From NCBI RefSeq assembly GCF_020075495.1, contig NZ_JABYQT010000002.1:496001-560000 (forward strand): a stretch of DNA of 64,000 bases, written 5' to 3'. Position numbers and translations under genes: made by a program. Below are positions 1 to 8,506 of the stretch, in pieces; within the stretch, counting starts at the first letter, position 1, and the number at the start of each line of letters is the position of its first letter. The notes beneath the pieces are model-generated. The model was given only the letters and a program-made list of their open reading frames with translations, searched no databases and was not told the origin of the DNA. This stretch comes from Vreelandella aquamarina (GTDB lineage: Bacteria > Pseudomonadota > Gammaproteobacteria > Pseudomonadales > Halomonadaceae).

Positions 1-846
1 AAGGCCGAAGTGGAAGAGGCCACCGATAACCGTATCACGGTGCAAATCTTCCCGGGCGGTCAACTGGGTAACGATCAGACCATGGTGGATGAAATTCGAA
101 TCGGCACCACCGACATGATCATTGGCGGCGTCATGAATATTTCCTCCTACGTACCCGATTTTGAAATTTTCAGCCTGAACTATCTGTTCGAGGACATGGA
201 TGAGTTCCGTGTCGCCACTGATCCTGATTCAGCGGTTTTCCGCTACTTCGATGATGCCATGGCGGAGTCCGGCGTTGGCTTGACGTTGCTGAGCCTGACC
301 GGCGGCGGTACGCGTAACCTGAGCACCAGTACAGGGCCAGTGACCGAGCCGTCCGATCTCGACGGGGTCAAGATGCGGGTAACGGGATCTCGTCTGGATG
401 GTGAAATGTGGCAGCGGGTCGGAGCGTTGACCACGTCACTTCCCTGGACCGAAATCTATACCGGGCTGCAGACAGGCGTGGTGGGGGCGTTTGAAAGTAC
501 CATCAGCGGCTACTTTTCAAGCCGCCTGTATGAAGTGGCGCCTTATCATGCCAAGACCGAGCATCAAATCATGATGAGCCATATCTCGATCAGCGAGAAT
601 CGTTTCAATCGGTTCTCCGAAGAGGACCAGGCCATCATCCTGGAAGCTGCGCGCCACGCCGGTGAGTATGGCACCGAGAAAGGCGTGGAGTACGATGCCG
701 AGTTCATCCAGCAGTTCGAGGACCTGGGAGTTACGGTGACCGAGGTCGATAAGCAGGCGTTTATCGATCAGATGGTTCCGTTGCATGATGAATTTGCCGA
801 TGAGCGTGGTTTGACCGACCTGCTTGACACTATCCGCAGCCTATAA
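1..846 (+). CDS. dctP: TRAP transporter substrate-binding protein DctP, 5' truncated
   Basis: This is the periplasmic solute-binding subunit of a TRAP transporter, which captures a small organic acid and hands it to the DctQ/DctM membrane pair. The reading frame is open from base 1, so the true start and signal peptide lie upstream and a GTG at 10 is only internal. The visible 282 residues show the DctP pattern: an early FPGGQLGND segment, a KMRV segment near residue 125 and a WTEIYTGLQTGVVGAFES segment near 150. dctQ and dctM follow on the same strand. The substrate cannot be told from sequence. Confidence 0.93.
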   Translation, partial: KAEVEEATDNRITVQIFPGGQLGNDQTMVDEIRIGTTDMIIGGVMNISSYVPDFEIFSLNYLFEDMDEFRVATDPDSAVFRYFDDAMAESGVGLTLLSLTGGGTRNLSTSTGPVTEPSDLDGVKMRVTGSRLDGEMWQRVGALTTSLPWTEIYTGLQTGVVGAFESTISGYFSSRLYEVAPYHAKTEHQIMMSHISISENRFNRFSEEDQAIILEAARHAGEYGTEKGVEYDAEFIQQFEDLGVTVTEVDKQAFIDQMVPLHDEFADERGLTDLLDTIRSL

Positions 847-907
847 CGGCGCGGGTGATGCACCACCGCCTGGTAGGGGTGGTGCATGCCCATGAAAGGA
901 CAGACGA

Positions 908-1414
908 ATGCGGAAAATAAACGACCTCATCGAAAAGGTCCTGCTGCTGCTGGCAGGCTCTTTGTTTGCTGCCTTTATACTCACCGTTCTTTATCAAGTC
1001 GTTGCACGCAACTATTTGAAAATTTCCGTCTCCTGGACCGATGAAGTGGCAATGGCCTGTTTCATCTGGTCGGTTTTCATCGGCGCGGCGGTCGCCCTGC
1101 GCAATCGCAAGCACTACGTCATCGACATCTTTCCCCCGCAGTTCGTGATTACCCAGCGCGTGCTGCGCCTGTTTGGCAGTCTGGCCTGCCTACCATTGAT
1201 CTACGTGCTGATCGTCCACGGCAACGTGTTGGTGGAGATGGGCTGGCGTCGTCGTTCGGTCGCGCTGGGAACGCCCATGGCCTACCTGTTTGCTGCGCTG
1301 CCCGTGGCTGGAATCGCCATGGTGCTGTTTTCCCTCGAAACCATCTATGACGATATCAAAGCACTTTTCAATCGCCACCCGGCCAAGCCAACGAAAGAGG
1401 CGAACGGCTCATGA
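908..1414 (+). CDS. dctQ: TRAP transporter small permease DctQ
   Basis: This is the small four-helix membrane subunit of the TRAP transporter, 168 residues. Hydrophobic segments lie near residues 12-34, 46-66, 85-105 and 125-147. The family signature region with VSWTDEVAMACFIWSVFIGA is present near residues 38-58. The start is an ATG preceded by AAAGGA. The last codons overlap the dctM start by 4 nt, so the two are probably translationally coupled and together form the membrane complex. Confidence 0.93.
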   Translation: MRKINDLIEKVLLLLAGSLFAAFILTVLYQVVARNYLKISVSWTDEVAMACFIWSVFIGAAVALRNRKHYVIDIFPPQFVITQRVLRLFGSLACLPLIYVLIVHGNVLVEMGWRRRSVALGTPMAYLFAALPVAGIAMVLFSLETIYDDIKALFNRHPAKPTKEANGS

Positions 1415-2700
1415 GCCCACTGTTTATTCTGATCGGCAGTTTTCTGCTCTTTATCGCCCTGAGTGTTCCCATTGCCTTCGCCATTGGCCTGGCATCGATT
1501 CTGACCATTCTTGAAATGGGGCTGTCGCTGACATCGGTGGCTAACCAGATGTTTGCCAGCATCAACTCGTTTCCGCTTTTGGCTGTGCCGTTTTTCCTTC
1601 TGCTGGGGCGGCTGATGAACGATGGCGGTATTACCGACCGACTGCTGAAGTTTGCCGATAGCTCGGTAGGCCATATTCGCGGTGGCCTTGGCCATATCAA
1701 TGTGATGGTGTCGATGATGTTTGCCAGCCTGTCCGGCTCGGCAGCAGCGGATACGGCAAGCGTCGGGGCGGTATTGATCCCGGCAATGAAAAAATCAGGT
1801 TACCCGGCACCTTTTGCGGTTGCCTTGACGGCGGCTTCCTCGGTGCTTGGCGGCATCATTCCGCCGTCCATCCTGATGGTCATTTACGGCGCCTTTGGCA
1901 ACGTATCTGTTGGCGCGCTGTTTCTGGGCGGCGTGCTGCCGGGCATTCTGGTAGGGCTGATGCAGATGGCCTACGTCTATTACGTTGCCAAGCGGGAAAA
2001 CATCAAGGCCACAGGCAAGTTCTCGTTCAAGCAGGTGGGGCGTACCGCCGTCGTGGCCGCACCGCCCATGCTGCTGCCGCTGGTAGTGCTTGGGGGAATT
2101 ACCGCGGGTGTGTTTACCGCCACCGAGGCTGCATCGGTGGCGGTACTGATAGGCCTGCTGCTGGCATTTGTATTCTATCGAGCCATTCGTTTTCGCAAGC
2201 TGCCGTCTATTCTGGCCGAATCCGTCGTTTCCTTTTCGCTGCCCATGTTCGCGGTAGCATCGGCAGGCATCATGGGATGGCTGATCTCCTATCTGGGAAT
2301 TGCGCAGGAAGTGGCCAGCTTTATCCTTTCCGTCACCGATCACCGGGTGGGCATCATGCTCATGGTGATGTTCTTCATGCTGGTGATTGGCACAGTGCTC
2401 AGCCCGGTTACGGCAGTCATCATTTTTCTGCCGATTATTCAGGGCATTTGCGTGGCGGCGGATATCAATCAGGTCCATATGGCGCTGGTGGTGATTCTTT
2501 CGTTGACGCTGGGGCTGATTACGCCGCCTTACGGTATCTGCCTGCTGATAGCGACCCAGATTGGTGAAGTCTCCATGCCCCGGGCGTTCATGGCCGTGCT
2601 GCCTCTGGTCGGTCTGATCATGCTGGTGATACTGGCCTTGATCTTGCTGCCCGGCGTATTTCTCTACCTGCCTCAACTGATGTTTCCCAAGGCGTTTTGA
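1411..2700 (+). CDS. dctM: TRAP transporter large permease DctM
   Basis: This is the large membrane subunit of the TRAP transporter, 429 residues with about a dozen hydrophobic helices, the usual size for the family. It carries the conserved SGSAAADTASVGAVLIPAM and GGIIPPSILMVIYG segments near residues 108-160, and a second repeat-half motif ITPPYGICLL near residue 372. It is the last gene of the dctPQM operon and is followed directly by an intrinsic terminator. Transport is probably driven by Na+ or H+, as is usual in this family. Confidence 0.95.
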   Translation: MSPLFILIGSFLLFIALSVPIAFAIGLASILTILEMGLSLTSVANQMFASINSFPLLAVPFFLLLGRLMNDGGITDRLLKFADSSVGHIRGGLGHINVMVSMMFASLSGSAAADTASVGAVLIPAMKKSGYPAPFAVALTAASSVLGGIIPPSILMVIYGAFGNVSVGALFLGGVLPGILVGLMQMAYVYYVAKRENIKATGKFSFKQVGRTAVVAAPPMLLPLVVLGGITAGVFTATEAASVAVLIGLLLAFVFYRAIRFRKLPSILAESVVSFSLPMFAVASAGIMGWLISYLGIAQEVASFILSVTDHRVGIMLMVMFFMLVIGTVLSPVTAVIIFLPIIQGICVAADINQVHMALVVILSLTLGLITPPYGICLLIATQIGEVSMPRAFMAVLPLVGLIMLVILALILLPGVFLYLPQLMFPKAF

Positions 2701-2721
2701 TACCTGATACAGGCACCACCG

Positions 2722-2756
2722 AGCCCCGCCCCGCTTCAGTAAGGCGGGGCTTTTGT
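2722..2756 (+). terminator. Intrinsic terminator of the dctPQM operon
   Basis: A 9-bp GC-rich stem (AGCCCCGCC pairing with GGCGGGGCT) with a 12-nt loop is followed by TTTTGTT. It sits 21 nt after the dctM stop codon. Confidence 0.85.
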
Positions 2757-2842
2757 TAGGTGGCCTGGAATTAGTCTAAACAGGGCAATGTATGAAATAT
2801 GGCAGCGCCTTGCAGTGCCCGAACAGACATAAAACAAGGTTT

Positions 2843-2880
2843 ATTTGCAGATACTTTATAAGCCGTATAGTATTTGTAGA
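2843..2880 (+). promoter_or_regulatory. Probable autoregulatory operator/promoter of the Xre-RES pair
   Basis: An imperfect inverted repeat (arms at about 2844-2855 and 2869-2880, 9 of 12 positions complementary) sits just upstream of the antitoxin gene. It is AT-rich and contains TATAGT-like boxes. Toxin-antitoxin operons of this class are normally repressed by the antitoxin alone or with the toxin, so this is the expected operator. Assignment is from position and symmetry only. Confidence 0.5.
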
Positions 2881-2897
2881 CATGATCAGGAGTTGCC

Positions 2898-3296
2898 ATG
2901 CAAGTTGCAAGTAACATTGCCCAGAACAAGGCTGCCGCCGCCGCCGGCTTGAAAGCTGCCGTTCGTCTGCTGGATAAGTGGAAGGCCAGTGGAGAGCAGG
3001 GCGAAGCCATCTTGCGGGTTTCCCACAGCACTTATGCCCGGGCGCGACGGGGAGATATTGGCGAAATAAAACTGGATAGCGATCAACTGGCACGCATCAG
3101 CTATCTGCTCAATATCCATGCGGCGCTACGCATGCTGTTTGAAAACCCGGATAACCTGTACGGGTTTGTGTCGATGGCAAATCACAACCCCTATTTCAAT
3201 GGCCGCACGCCGCTGGAAGTGATGAGCAGCGGTGATTTCGCCGCGCTTTATGAAACCTTCAAGCGTATCGACAGCCTGCGGGGCGGGCAATGGTGA
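2898..3296 (+). CDS. Xre/MbcA/ParS-type antitoxin (DUF2384)
   Basis: This is the antitoxin of a RES-Xre type II toxin-antitoxin module. The 132-residue protein has an N-terminal helical DNA-binding half (about residues 15-75) and a C-terminal DUF2384 part with the typical NPYFNGRTPLEVM segment, residues about 96-108, that contacts the toxin. A good ribosome site (CAGGAG) precedes the ATG. The stop overlaps the start of the RES gene by 7 nt, as expected for a tightly coupled pair. It likely also represses its own promoter. Confidence 0.88.
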   Translation: MQVASNIAQNKAAAAAGLKAAVRLLDKWKASGEQGEAILRVSHSTYARARRGDIGEIKLDSDQLARISYLLNIHAALRMLFENPDNLYGFVSMANHNPYFNGRTPLEVMSSGDFAALYETFKRIDSLRGGQW

Positions 3297-3985
3297 AACC
3301 TGAAGCTCTTCCCGAGCGGCCTGCGCAAACCGTTACGGGATATCGTCTGATCAACAGCAAGTTTCCACCTATCGCTCTGTTCGATGATGTAGCTGATGAA
3401 AGCGAATTTGCCGCACTGCATGCCTTGCAAGCCCTGACCAATCCGCGCCTGCAAAACGAAGCCGGTAATCTGGCGCTGCTGCCCACCTGCGAGATACCGT
3501 TTGGCATTCGTGGCTGCTCCTATGCCGTGGCACCGTTTACCCATGTGAACCCGGATGGCTCTCGCTTCAGCGACGGCAGTTTCGGGGTACTGTATGTGGC
3601 AGATCTTCTGGCTACCGCGATTGCCGAGGTGAAGTATCACCAGCAGGCGTATTGGCAGAATGTGGAGGGTCTGCACTTTGAGCGCTTCGTGTTTCGTGGG
3701 CTTAAATGCATTTTCGATGAGCGCGGCTGTCGGGATGCCAAGGGGCTCGAGTATTCCCATCCCGTTTACGCGCCTGATGACTATCATTACAGCAGGGCAC
3801 TTGGCTGGTCGATCAGAGAGGCCTGTTCAGCCGGGCTGCGCTATCGCTCGGTACGTGAACCGGGCGCTACTTGCTGGGCGCTCATGACGCCGATTCACGT
3901 GCGCGACATTGTTCAGACAACGCATCTTGAAATGATCTGGAACGGCCGTGTCACTCAGGTAAACAGGCTTAGCGCCTGTCACTGA
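3290..3985 (+). CDS. RES-domain toxin (NAD+-degrading family)
   Basis: This 231-residue protein has the RES domain, about residues 60-220. The Arg-Glu-Ser signature is visible: an RFSDGSFGVLYVADLLATAI stretch followed by the AEVKYH segment near residue 117, and a downstream conserved serine. Characterised members hydrolyse or phosphorolyse NAD+ and stop growth when not bound by their Xre antitoxin. Start codon and coupling to the antitoxin gene support a functional pair. No frameshift or loss of the RES core is visible. Confidence 0.87.
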   Translation: MVKPEALPERPAQTVTGYRLINSKFPPIALFDDVADESEFAALHALQALTNPRLQNEAGNLALLPTCEIPFGIRGCSYAVAPFTHVNPDGSRFSDGSFGVLYVADLLATAIAEVKYHQQAYWQNVEGLHFERFVFRGLKCIFDERGCRDAKGLEYSHPVYAPDDYHYSRALGWSIREACSAGLRYRSVREPGATCWALMTPIHVRDIVQTTHLEMIWNGRVTQVNRLSACH

Positions 3986-4031
3986 GCTCGATTACATGCT
4001 GGATACGGGTCGTGCTTGCCGGAAGATCACC

Positions 4032-4520
4032 TCAAGGCTTGGCATGTTCGTCGATAAAGCGTTGCATGATGGCCAGGGTATCATTGCTGACGTGGTGCTC
4101 CATGCCTTCGGCATCGATACGGGCGGTGTGATCGTCGACCCCAAGGGCGCGCAGAAAGTGCAGCACGATATCGTGCCGGGCGCGTGAGGTCTCGGCCATC
4201 TTCTGACCCTCCTCGGTCAGAAACAGCGAGCGGTAGGGCTTGCTGGTAACCAGGCCAAGCTCATTGAGACGGCGGATCATCTTGGAGACCGTTGCCTGGC
4301 TGACCCCCATGCGCGTCGCAATATCCGCTGCGCGCGCTTCACCGCGATGCTGAAGCAAATCGCCAATCAGCTCGACATAATCTTCAATCAGTTCGGTTTC
4401 ATGGGCATTACGCACGGTTTCGTACTGCCGAGCATGCTCGCCAACCGGCGGCAAGGCATCCCCGCTGTTACCATTGCGGCTCGAGGCAGATAGATGAGGC
4501 GACTGGTCGTGATCACTCAT
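4032..4520 (-). CDS. mntR: Manganese-responsive regulator MntR (DtxR family)
   Basis: This is a metal-dependent DNA-binding repressor of about 162 residues. A winged helix-turn-helix (ATRMGVSQATVSKMIRRL) lies near residues 67-84 and is followed by a metal-binding dimerisation helix set with RARHDIVLHFL and GMEHHVS, which supply the His/Glu ligands seen in MntR. The preferred start is the ATG at 4520; a TTG two codons upstream is also open. It is divergent from the metal ABC transporter operon, and a perfect palindrome lies between them, so it probably represses uptake when Mn is plentiful. Confidence 0.88.
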   Translation of the reverse strand: MSDHDQSPHLSASSRNGNSGDALPPVGEHARQYETVRNAHETELIEDYVELIGDLLQHRGEARAADIATRMGVSQATVSKMIRRLNELGLVTSKPYRSLFLTEEGQKMAETSRARHDIVLHFLRALGVDDHTARIDAEGMEHHVSNDTLAIMQRFIDEHAKP

Positions 4521-4587
4521 TAGCAAACTATATCAAGATGAATGGAAAACCTAATGAGCGATAGTAGCGCATTTTTGCGTATCATTG

Positions 4588-4601
4588 TTAGCCATGGCTA
4601 A
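4588..4601. promoter_or_regulatory. Candidate MntR operator
   Basis: A perfect 14-bp palindrome, TTAGCCATGGCTAA, is centred between divergent mntR and the transporter operon, about 68 bp upstream of the transporter start. TTAG-centred palindromes are typical DtxR/MntR-family sites. Binding is inferred, not shown. Confidence 0.6.
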
Positions 4602-4668
4602 ACTATTTGCACAAAGCTTTTTTGTTGAGCTAGAGTTATATTCATAGTGTCATTTCTGGAGTAAACCC

Positions 4669-5586
4669 ATGAGCCAGCGCAAGGCGTGGTTGAAAATAGG
4701 GGTATTGATGGCTGCTGCGGGCAGCGTGACCACGGCGTATGCCGAACCACTGTCGCCGCCTGTCAATGTGGTTGCCACATTCTCCGTGCTGGGCGATCTT
4801 GTCGCACGGGTTGCCGGTGATGATGCCCACGTCTCTGTATTGACGCCGGTGAATGCTGAAGTTCACGAATGGGAGCTCACGCCGGACAACTTTGGCGCAC
4901 TCGAAGATGCCCATATCGTTTTCTACAACGGCTATCAGCTCGAGCAGTGGATGCGTCAGGTTGAAGCCACTACTCGAGAAGGCGTACCCATCGTACCGGT
5001 AGCTGAAGCCTCGGGTTATCCGACCCAGTCCATTGCGATAGGCGACCTGCGCGGCGATGTGGACCCGCACCTGTGGACCGACCCGCGCGCGGCTGTGGCC
5101 TATGTGAAGGCTATCGCGGATGAGCTGGAAGAGCTCATGCCCGAGCAGGCAAGCGCTATCCAGGCTCGGGCCGATGGCGTGGTCGCCGAGCTTGACGCCC
5201 TCCATGAGGAGCTTCAGCAGACTCTTGCCGATATCCCCGAGGCGCGCCGGGTGCTGCTCTCCAGCGAGGCAGCGTTTCTCTACTTTGCCGATGCCTACGG
5301 CTTCGAGCATGATGGTATCTGGGGTAATAATGCCGAGACCGAAGGATCGCCGCGCCAGTTGATGCGGATCATCGACTTGATCGACGAGCGCCAGCCGGCC
5401 GCGATCTTCTGGGAAAGCACCATTTCAGACCGCTATGTAGCAAGCCTTGCAAGCGATACAGGTATCCCGGTAGCCGGTCCGCTGTATGTCGACTCGCTGA
5501 GCGAACCCGATGGTGAGGCGGGTGATTATTTCGCCATGCAGCGCCACAATGCCGAGCTGCTGCGCCGCTCCTTGAAAGCCGAGTAG
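4669..5586 (+). CDS. Metal ABC transporter substrate-binding protein (Mn/Zn, ZnuA/MntA type)
   Basis: This is the periplasmic metal-binding lipid-free component of an Mn/Zn ABC importer, 305 residues. A signal peptide covers about residues 1-25, ending at AYA. The family metal ligands are visible: a His in NAEVHEWELTP near residue 66, the DPHLWTDP signature near 128, and later acidic residues. It lacks the His-rich loop common in zinc-specific ZnuA, which together with the neighbouring mntR favours manganese. It is first in a three-gene operon, 5 nt before the ATPase. Confidence 0.9.
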   Translation: MSQRKAWLKIGVLMAAAGSVTTAYAEPLSPPVNVVATFSVLGDLVARVAGDDAHVSVLTPVNAEVHEWELTPDNFGALEDAHIVFYNGYQLEQWMRQVEATTREGVPIVPVAEASGYPTQSIAIGDLRGDVDPHLWTDPRAAVAYVKAIADELEELMPEQASAIQARADGVVAELDALHEELQQTLADIPEARRVLLSSEAAFLYFADAYGFEHDGIWGNNAETEGSPRQLMRIIDLIDERQPAAIFWESTISDRYVASLASDTGIPVAGPLYVDSLSEPDGEAGDYFAMQRHNAELLRRSLKAE

Positions 5587-5591
5587 TCAAG

Positions 5592-6419
5592 ATGACAACC
5601 GATGTAGTCAATCAGGCGGTGGCGATAGATATTCATGGGCTTTACGCCGCCTACCAGCGCCAGGTCGTGCTCGAAAATATCCATCTCGCGTTCCCGGCGG
5701 GTAAATGGACCGCGATCGTCGGCCCCAACGGGGCGGGGAAATCGACGCTGTTTCACGTGCTGACAGGCAGCATGAAGGCGCTCGAAGGCAGCGTGAATGC
5801 CTTTGGGGAACCGATTGCCAGGCATCGCCGGGCAGGGCAGATAGCCTATATGGCCCAGCGTGAAGCCATCGAATGGGATTTTCCGGTATCGGTATGGGAT
5901 ACCGTCATGGGCGGGCGCTATGGGCACATGCGAAAGGATGCACTATGGCGTCGGCTACTGCCTGCCCGTTGGCATCATGCCCGGCACGCCGAAGCCGTGC
6001 ATGAGGCACTGATGGCAGTGGATATGCGCGAGCATGCAGCGCGTCCTATCGGGGCGCTTTCCGGAGGGCAGAAAAAACGTGTATTGCTGGCCCGCGCGCT
6101 GGCCCAGCAGGCCAGTATCCTGTTGCTGGACGAGCCGCTGGCCGGCGTCGATCCGCCCAGCGAGCAGTTGATTCTGGCGGTACTGCGCCGTGAGCGCGAA
6201 GCCGGCAAGACGGTAATCATGGTTACCCACGATATGCCAGGGGCGCGCCGTTATGTCGATCACGTGGTACTGATCAATCGCTTCATACGCGGCACCGGAG
6301 CGCCGGATGACATGCTCAGTGAAGCAAAGCTGGCCGAGCTTGCCGTCAGTTCGATCGAGCAGACGGCTACGGATCGCCAGACAAGGCCGGCAGCTTCTTA
6401 TAGCCCGGCGCAGGGGTAA
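5592..6419 (+). CDS. Metal ABC transporter ATP-binding protein
   Basis: This is the cytoplasmic ATPase of the Mn/Zn importer, 275 residues. Walker A is GPNGAGKST near residue 44, the Q-loop is MAQRE near 89, the ABC signature is LSGGQKKR near 157, and Walker B is ILLLDEPLAGVD near 176. It is placed between the binding protein and the permease with 5-nt spacings, which indicates one transcript and one complex. Confidence 0.95.
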   Translation: MTTDVVNQAVAIDIHGLYAAYQRQVVLENIHLAFPAGKWTAIVGPNGAGKSTLFHVLTGSMKALEGSVNAFGEPIARHRRAGQIAYMAQREAIEWDFPVSVWDTVMGGRYGHMRKDALWRRLLPARWHHARHAEAVHEALMAVDMREHAARPIGALSGGQKKRVLLARALAQQASILLLDEPLAGVDPPSEQLILAVLRREREAGKTVIMVTHDMPGARRYVDHVVLINRFIRGTGAPDDMLSEAKLAELAVSSIEQTATDRQTRPAASYSPAQG

Positions 6420-6424
6420 TCAAG

Positions 6425-7360
6425 GTGGCAGAGAGTATGTTGATAATTGAAGCGCTCAGCGATGCGCTGGTCAATGGTTTGATCGCGGCGTTGATGGCAG
6501 TGGTGAACCTGCTGCCCGCCAGCGTATCCGATGCCTTCCAGTACGCTTTCATGCAGCGCGCGCTGCTTACCTCGGTGCTTGTGGGGGCCATCTGCGGCAT
6601 GCTTTCATGCTATGTGGTACTCAAGCGCTGGTCGTTGCTGGGAGACGCGATCTCACACGCCGTGCTACCAGGCGTGGCAGTTGCCTACCTGCTGGGATGG
6701 CCATTTTTTGTCGGCGCCTTCATTACCGGGGCATTGACCTCGGTGGGCATCGGGGCGATCGAGCGTAATACGCGTATCAAGGCCGATGCGGCCATGGGGC
6801 TGATGTTTACCGCCTCCTTTGCACTGGGCGTGGTGATTATCAGCAAGCTGGCGTCCAGCACTCACCTGATGCACATTTTGTTCGGTAACGTACTAGGCGT
6901 TAAGCACTCTGCGCTGATGCTTACTTTCGTGGCCAGCATCATTGCCATTCTTACCGTGTGGCTGGCGTATCGGCCGCTGCTGTTGTATGCCTTTGATCCG
7001 CAGCAGGCCCAGGCGCTGGGCTTCAATACGCAGATCATCCATTACGGATTGATCCTTCTACTGACCCTGACCATCGTTGCCAGCCTGGAAACCGTCGGCA
7101 TCATCCTCGTGGTGGCGATGTTGATCACGCCGGGCGCCACGGCTCACCTGCTGACTGACCGTTTCAAGGTCATGCTGTTGATCTCGGTTTCCATCGGCGT
7201 CTGTTCAGCGGTGATTGGTCTTTGGCTATCGGTGGTATTCAATGTCGCGTCTGGCGGTGCCATTGTGCTGGTAGCGTTCTCGATGTTCATCCTGGCGCTA
7301 CTTTTCTCGCCCAAGCAGGGGCTTGTCTTTCGCCAGTGGCGCCATCGCAAGCGCGTTTAA
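6425..7360 (+). CDS. Metal ABC transporter permease (ABC-3 family)
   Basis: This is the integral membrane subunit of the Mn/Zn importer, 311 residues with eight or nine hydrophobic helices. The ABC-3 family features LLGDAISHAVLPGVAVAYLLG near residues 73-93 and a METVGIILVVAMLITPGATA-like segment near 222-240 are present. The proposed start is a GTG preceded by AATCAAGG; an ATG follows four codons later. The 3' end overlaps the convergent PII-like gene by 4 nt. Confidence 0.93.
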   Translation: MAESMLIIEALSDALVNGLIAALMAVVNLLPASVSDAFQYAFMQRALLTSVLVGAICGMLSCYVVLKRWSLLGDAISHAVLPGVAVAYLLGWPFFVGAFITGALTSVGIGAIERNTRIKADAAMGLMFTASFALGVVIISKLASSTHLMHILFGNVLGVKHSALMLTFVASIIAILTVWLAYRPLLLYAFDPQQAQALGFNTQIIHYGLILLLTLTIVASLETVGIILVVAMLITPGATAHLLTDRFKVMLLISVSIGVCSAVIGLWLSVVFNVASGGAIVLVAFSMFILALLFSPKQGLVFRQWRHRKRV

Positions 7361-7707
7361 TCACCGGCGTCCGGGTTCAGGCCCAGCGATTCGACCTGGT
7401 GCTTGACCCCGACGGCATCTTCGACATCGAGCTGAAAGGCGATTCCCGTACCGGGCGTTTCATCAAACTCGCCGACCCGGGCAATCGCCTCCAGGATGGC
7501 GCGGCTATAGTGCTCTTCAGCCAGGAAAAGAAGCATATCCCGCTGCGTGGTGATTTCCATGCCAAAGATGCCACGCGCTCTTTGAAGCCCTTCGCCCCGA
7601 GCGTTGTTGATCAGCGTGGACCCCGTTGCCCCGGCGTTGCGTGCTGCATCCAGCAGCGCATCGGTTCTCTCGTTTTCAACCAGTGCCACAATCAATTTAA
7701 AACGCAT
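7357..7707 (-). CDS. PII-like (GlnB/GlnK fold) regulatory protein
   Basis: This 116-residue protein has the length and pattern of PII-like trimeric signalling proteins, with an opening beta strand (MRFKLIVALVENERTDALLDAARNAG cut here to its first half) and an ARGEGLQRARGIFG T-loop region. It lacks the canonical uridylylated Tyr of GlnB. It is last in an operon with two DUF1538 membrane proteins, so it most likely regulates that transporter rather than glutamine synthetase. Ribosome site GGGGAG precedes the ATG. Confidence 0.72.
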   Translation of the reverse strand: MRFKLIVALVENERTDALLDAARNAGATGSTLINNARGEGLQRARGIFGMEITTQRDMLLFLAEEHYSRAILEAIARVGEFDETPGTGIAFQLDVEDAVGVKHQVESLGLNPDAGD

Positions 7708-7729
7708 GGTGATCTCCCCTGGAGGTTGG

Positions 7730-8506
7730 CTACCGCTGTGTGCGTCGTTTATGTCGGCTGAGGCGCTTGGTACGCCATTGAGCTATCTGGGCGTAACCCA
7801 TCACCGTCATGATCGGGAACAGACAGGCCAGCGCGATCAGGCCAAACCCATCCATCAGCGGGCTTCGTCCTGGAATGGCGGATGCCAGCCCGAGCCCCAG
7901 CGCGGCAATGATGGGCACGGTAATCGTCGATGTGGTCACTCCGCCGGAATCGAACGCCAGTGGGATGATGGCGCGGGGTGAGCGCAGCGTCTGTAGAATC
8001 ACCAGCAGATAAGCGGCAAAGATGAACCAGTGAAGCGGCCAGCCCATCACGATGCGAAAGACACCCAGCGTGATGCCCAGCGCCATGCCCAGTGCAACGG
8101 CTATGCGCAGCATGAAAGGGTCGATGGTGCCGCCCGATATCTCGCCAGCTTTGAGGGATACGGCGATGAGAGAGGGCTCTGCAAGCGTAGTACTTGCCCC
8201 GATGGCAAAGGCGAACAGGTAAACCCAGTAGTAATCGCTCCAGGGTCGCTCGTCACCTGGGAGGATGTCAGGCAAGAAACGCGCATCGGTCAGCTGCGTG
8301 GCCATCAGTTCACCCATGGGGAAAAGCGCCTGTTCAAGACCTACCAGAAAAAGCGAAAGCCCCACCCATACCATGCAAAATCCCGAGATGACCTGCGCCA
8401 AGCGTTTGATGGGCTTGCGAATGATGAGGTACTGCGAGCCAAAGATGATGGCAACGATGGGCAGTATATCCACCAGGGTGCGCCACAGCGTAGGCATCAA
8501 GCTCAT
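7730..8506 (-). CDS. DUF1538 membrane protein, second subunit (UmpB-like)
   Basis: This membrane protein of about 258 residues has eight or so helices and the DUF1538 core: a [12 protein letters not shown] segment and the strongly conserved [13 protein letters not shown] motif near residues 195-210, followed by the [10 protein letters not shown] segment. The frame is open further upstream, but that part does not resemble the family; the ATG at 8506 overlaps the upstream stop as ATGA and is preferred. From memory, a paired DUF1538 system of Halomonas was described as a two-component Na+(Li+,K+)/H+ antiporter; assignment here rests on that family knowledge. Confidence 0.8.
   Translation of the reverse strand: MSLMPTLWRTLVDILPIVAIIFGSQYLIIRKPIKRLAQVISGFCMVWVGLSLFLVGLEQALFPMGELMATQLTDARFLPDILPGDERPWSDYYWVYLFAFAIGASTTLAEPSLIAVSLKAGEISGGTIDPFMLRIAVALGMALGITLGVFRIVMGWPLHWFIFAAYLLVILQTLRSPRAIIPLAFDSGGVTTSTITVPIIAALGLGLASAIPGRSPLMDGFGLIALACLFPIMTVMGYAQIAQWRTKRLSRHKRRTQR

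Noticed and set aside
1795-2676. Long minus-strand frame opposite dctM
   Set aside because: It is His/Gln/Arg-rich and lies fully antisense to a clear permease gene; it mirrors codon bias.
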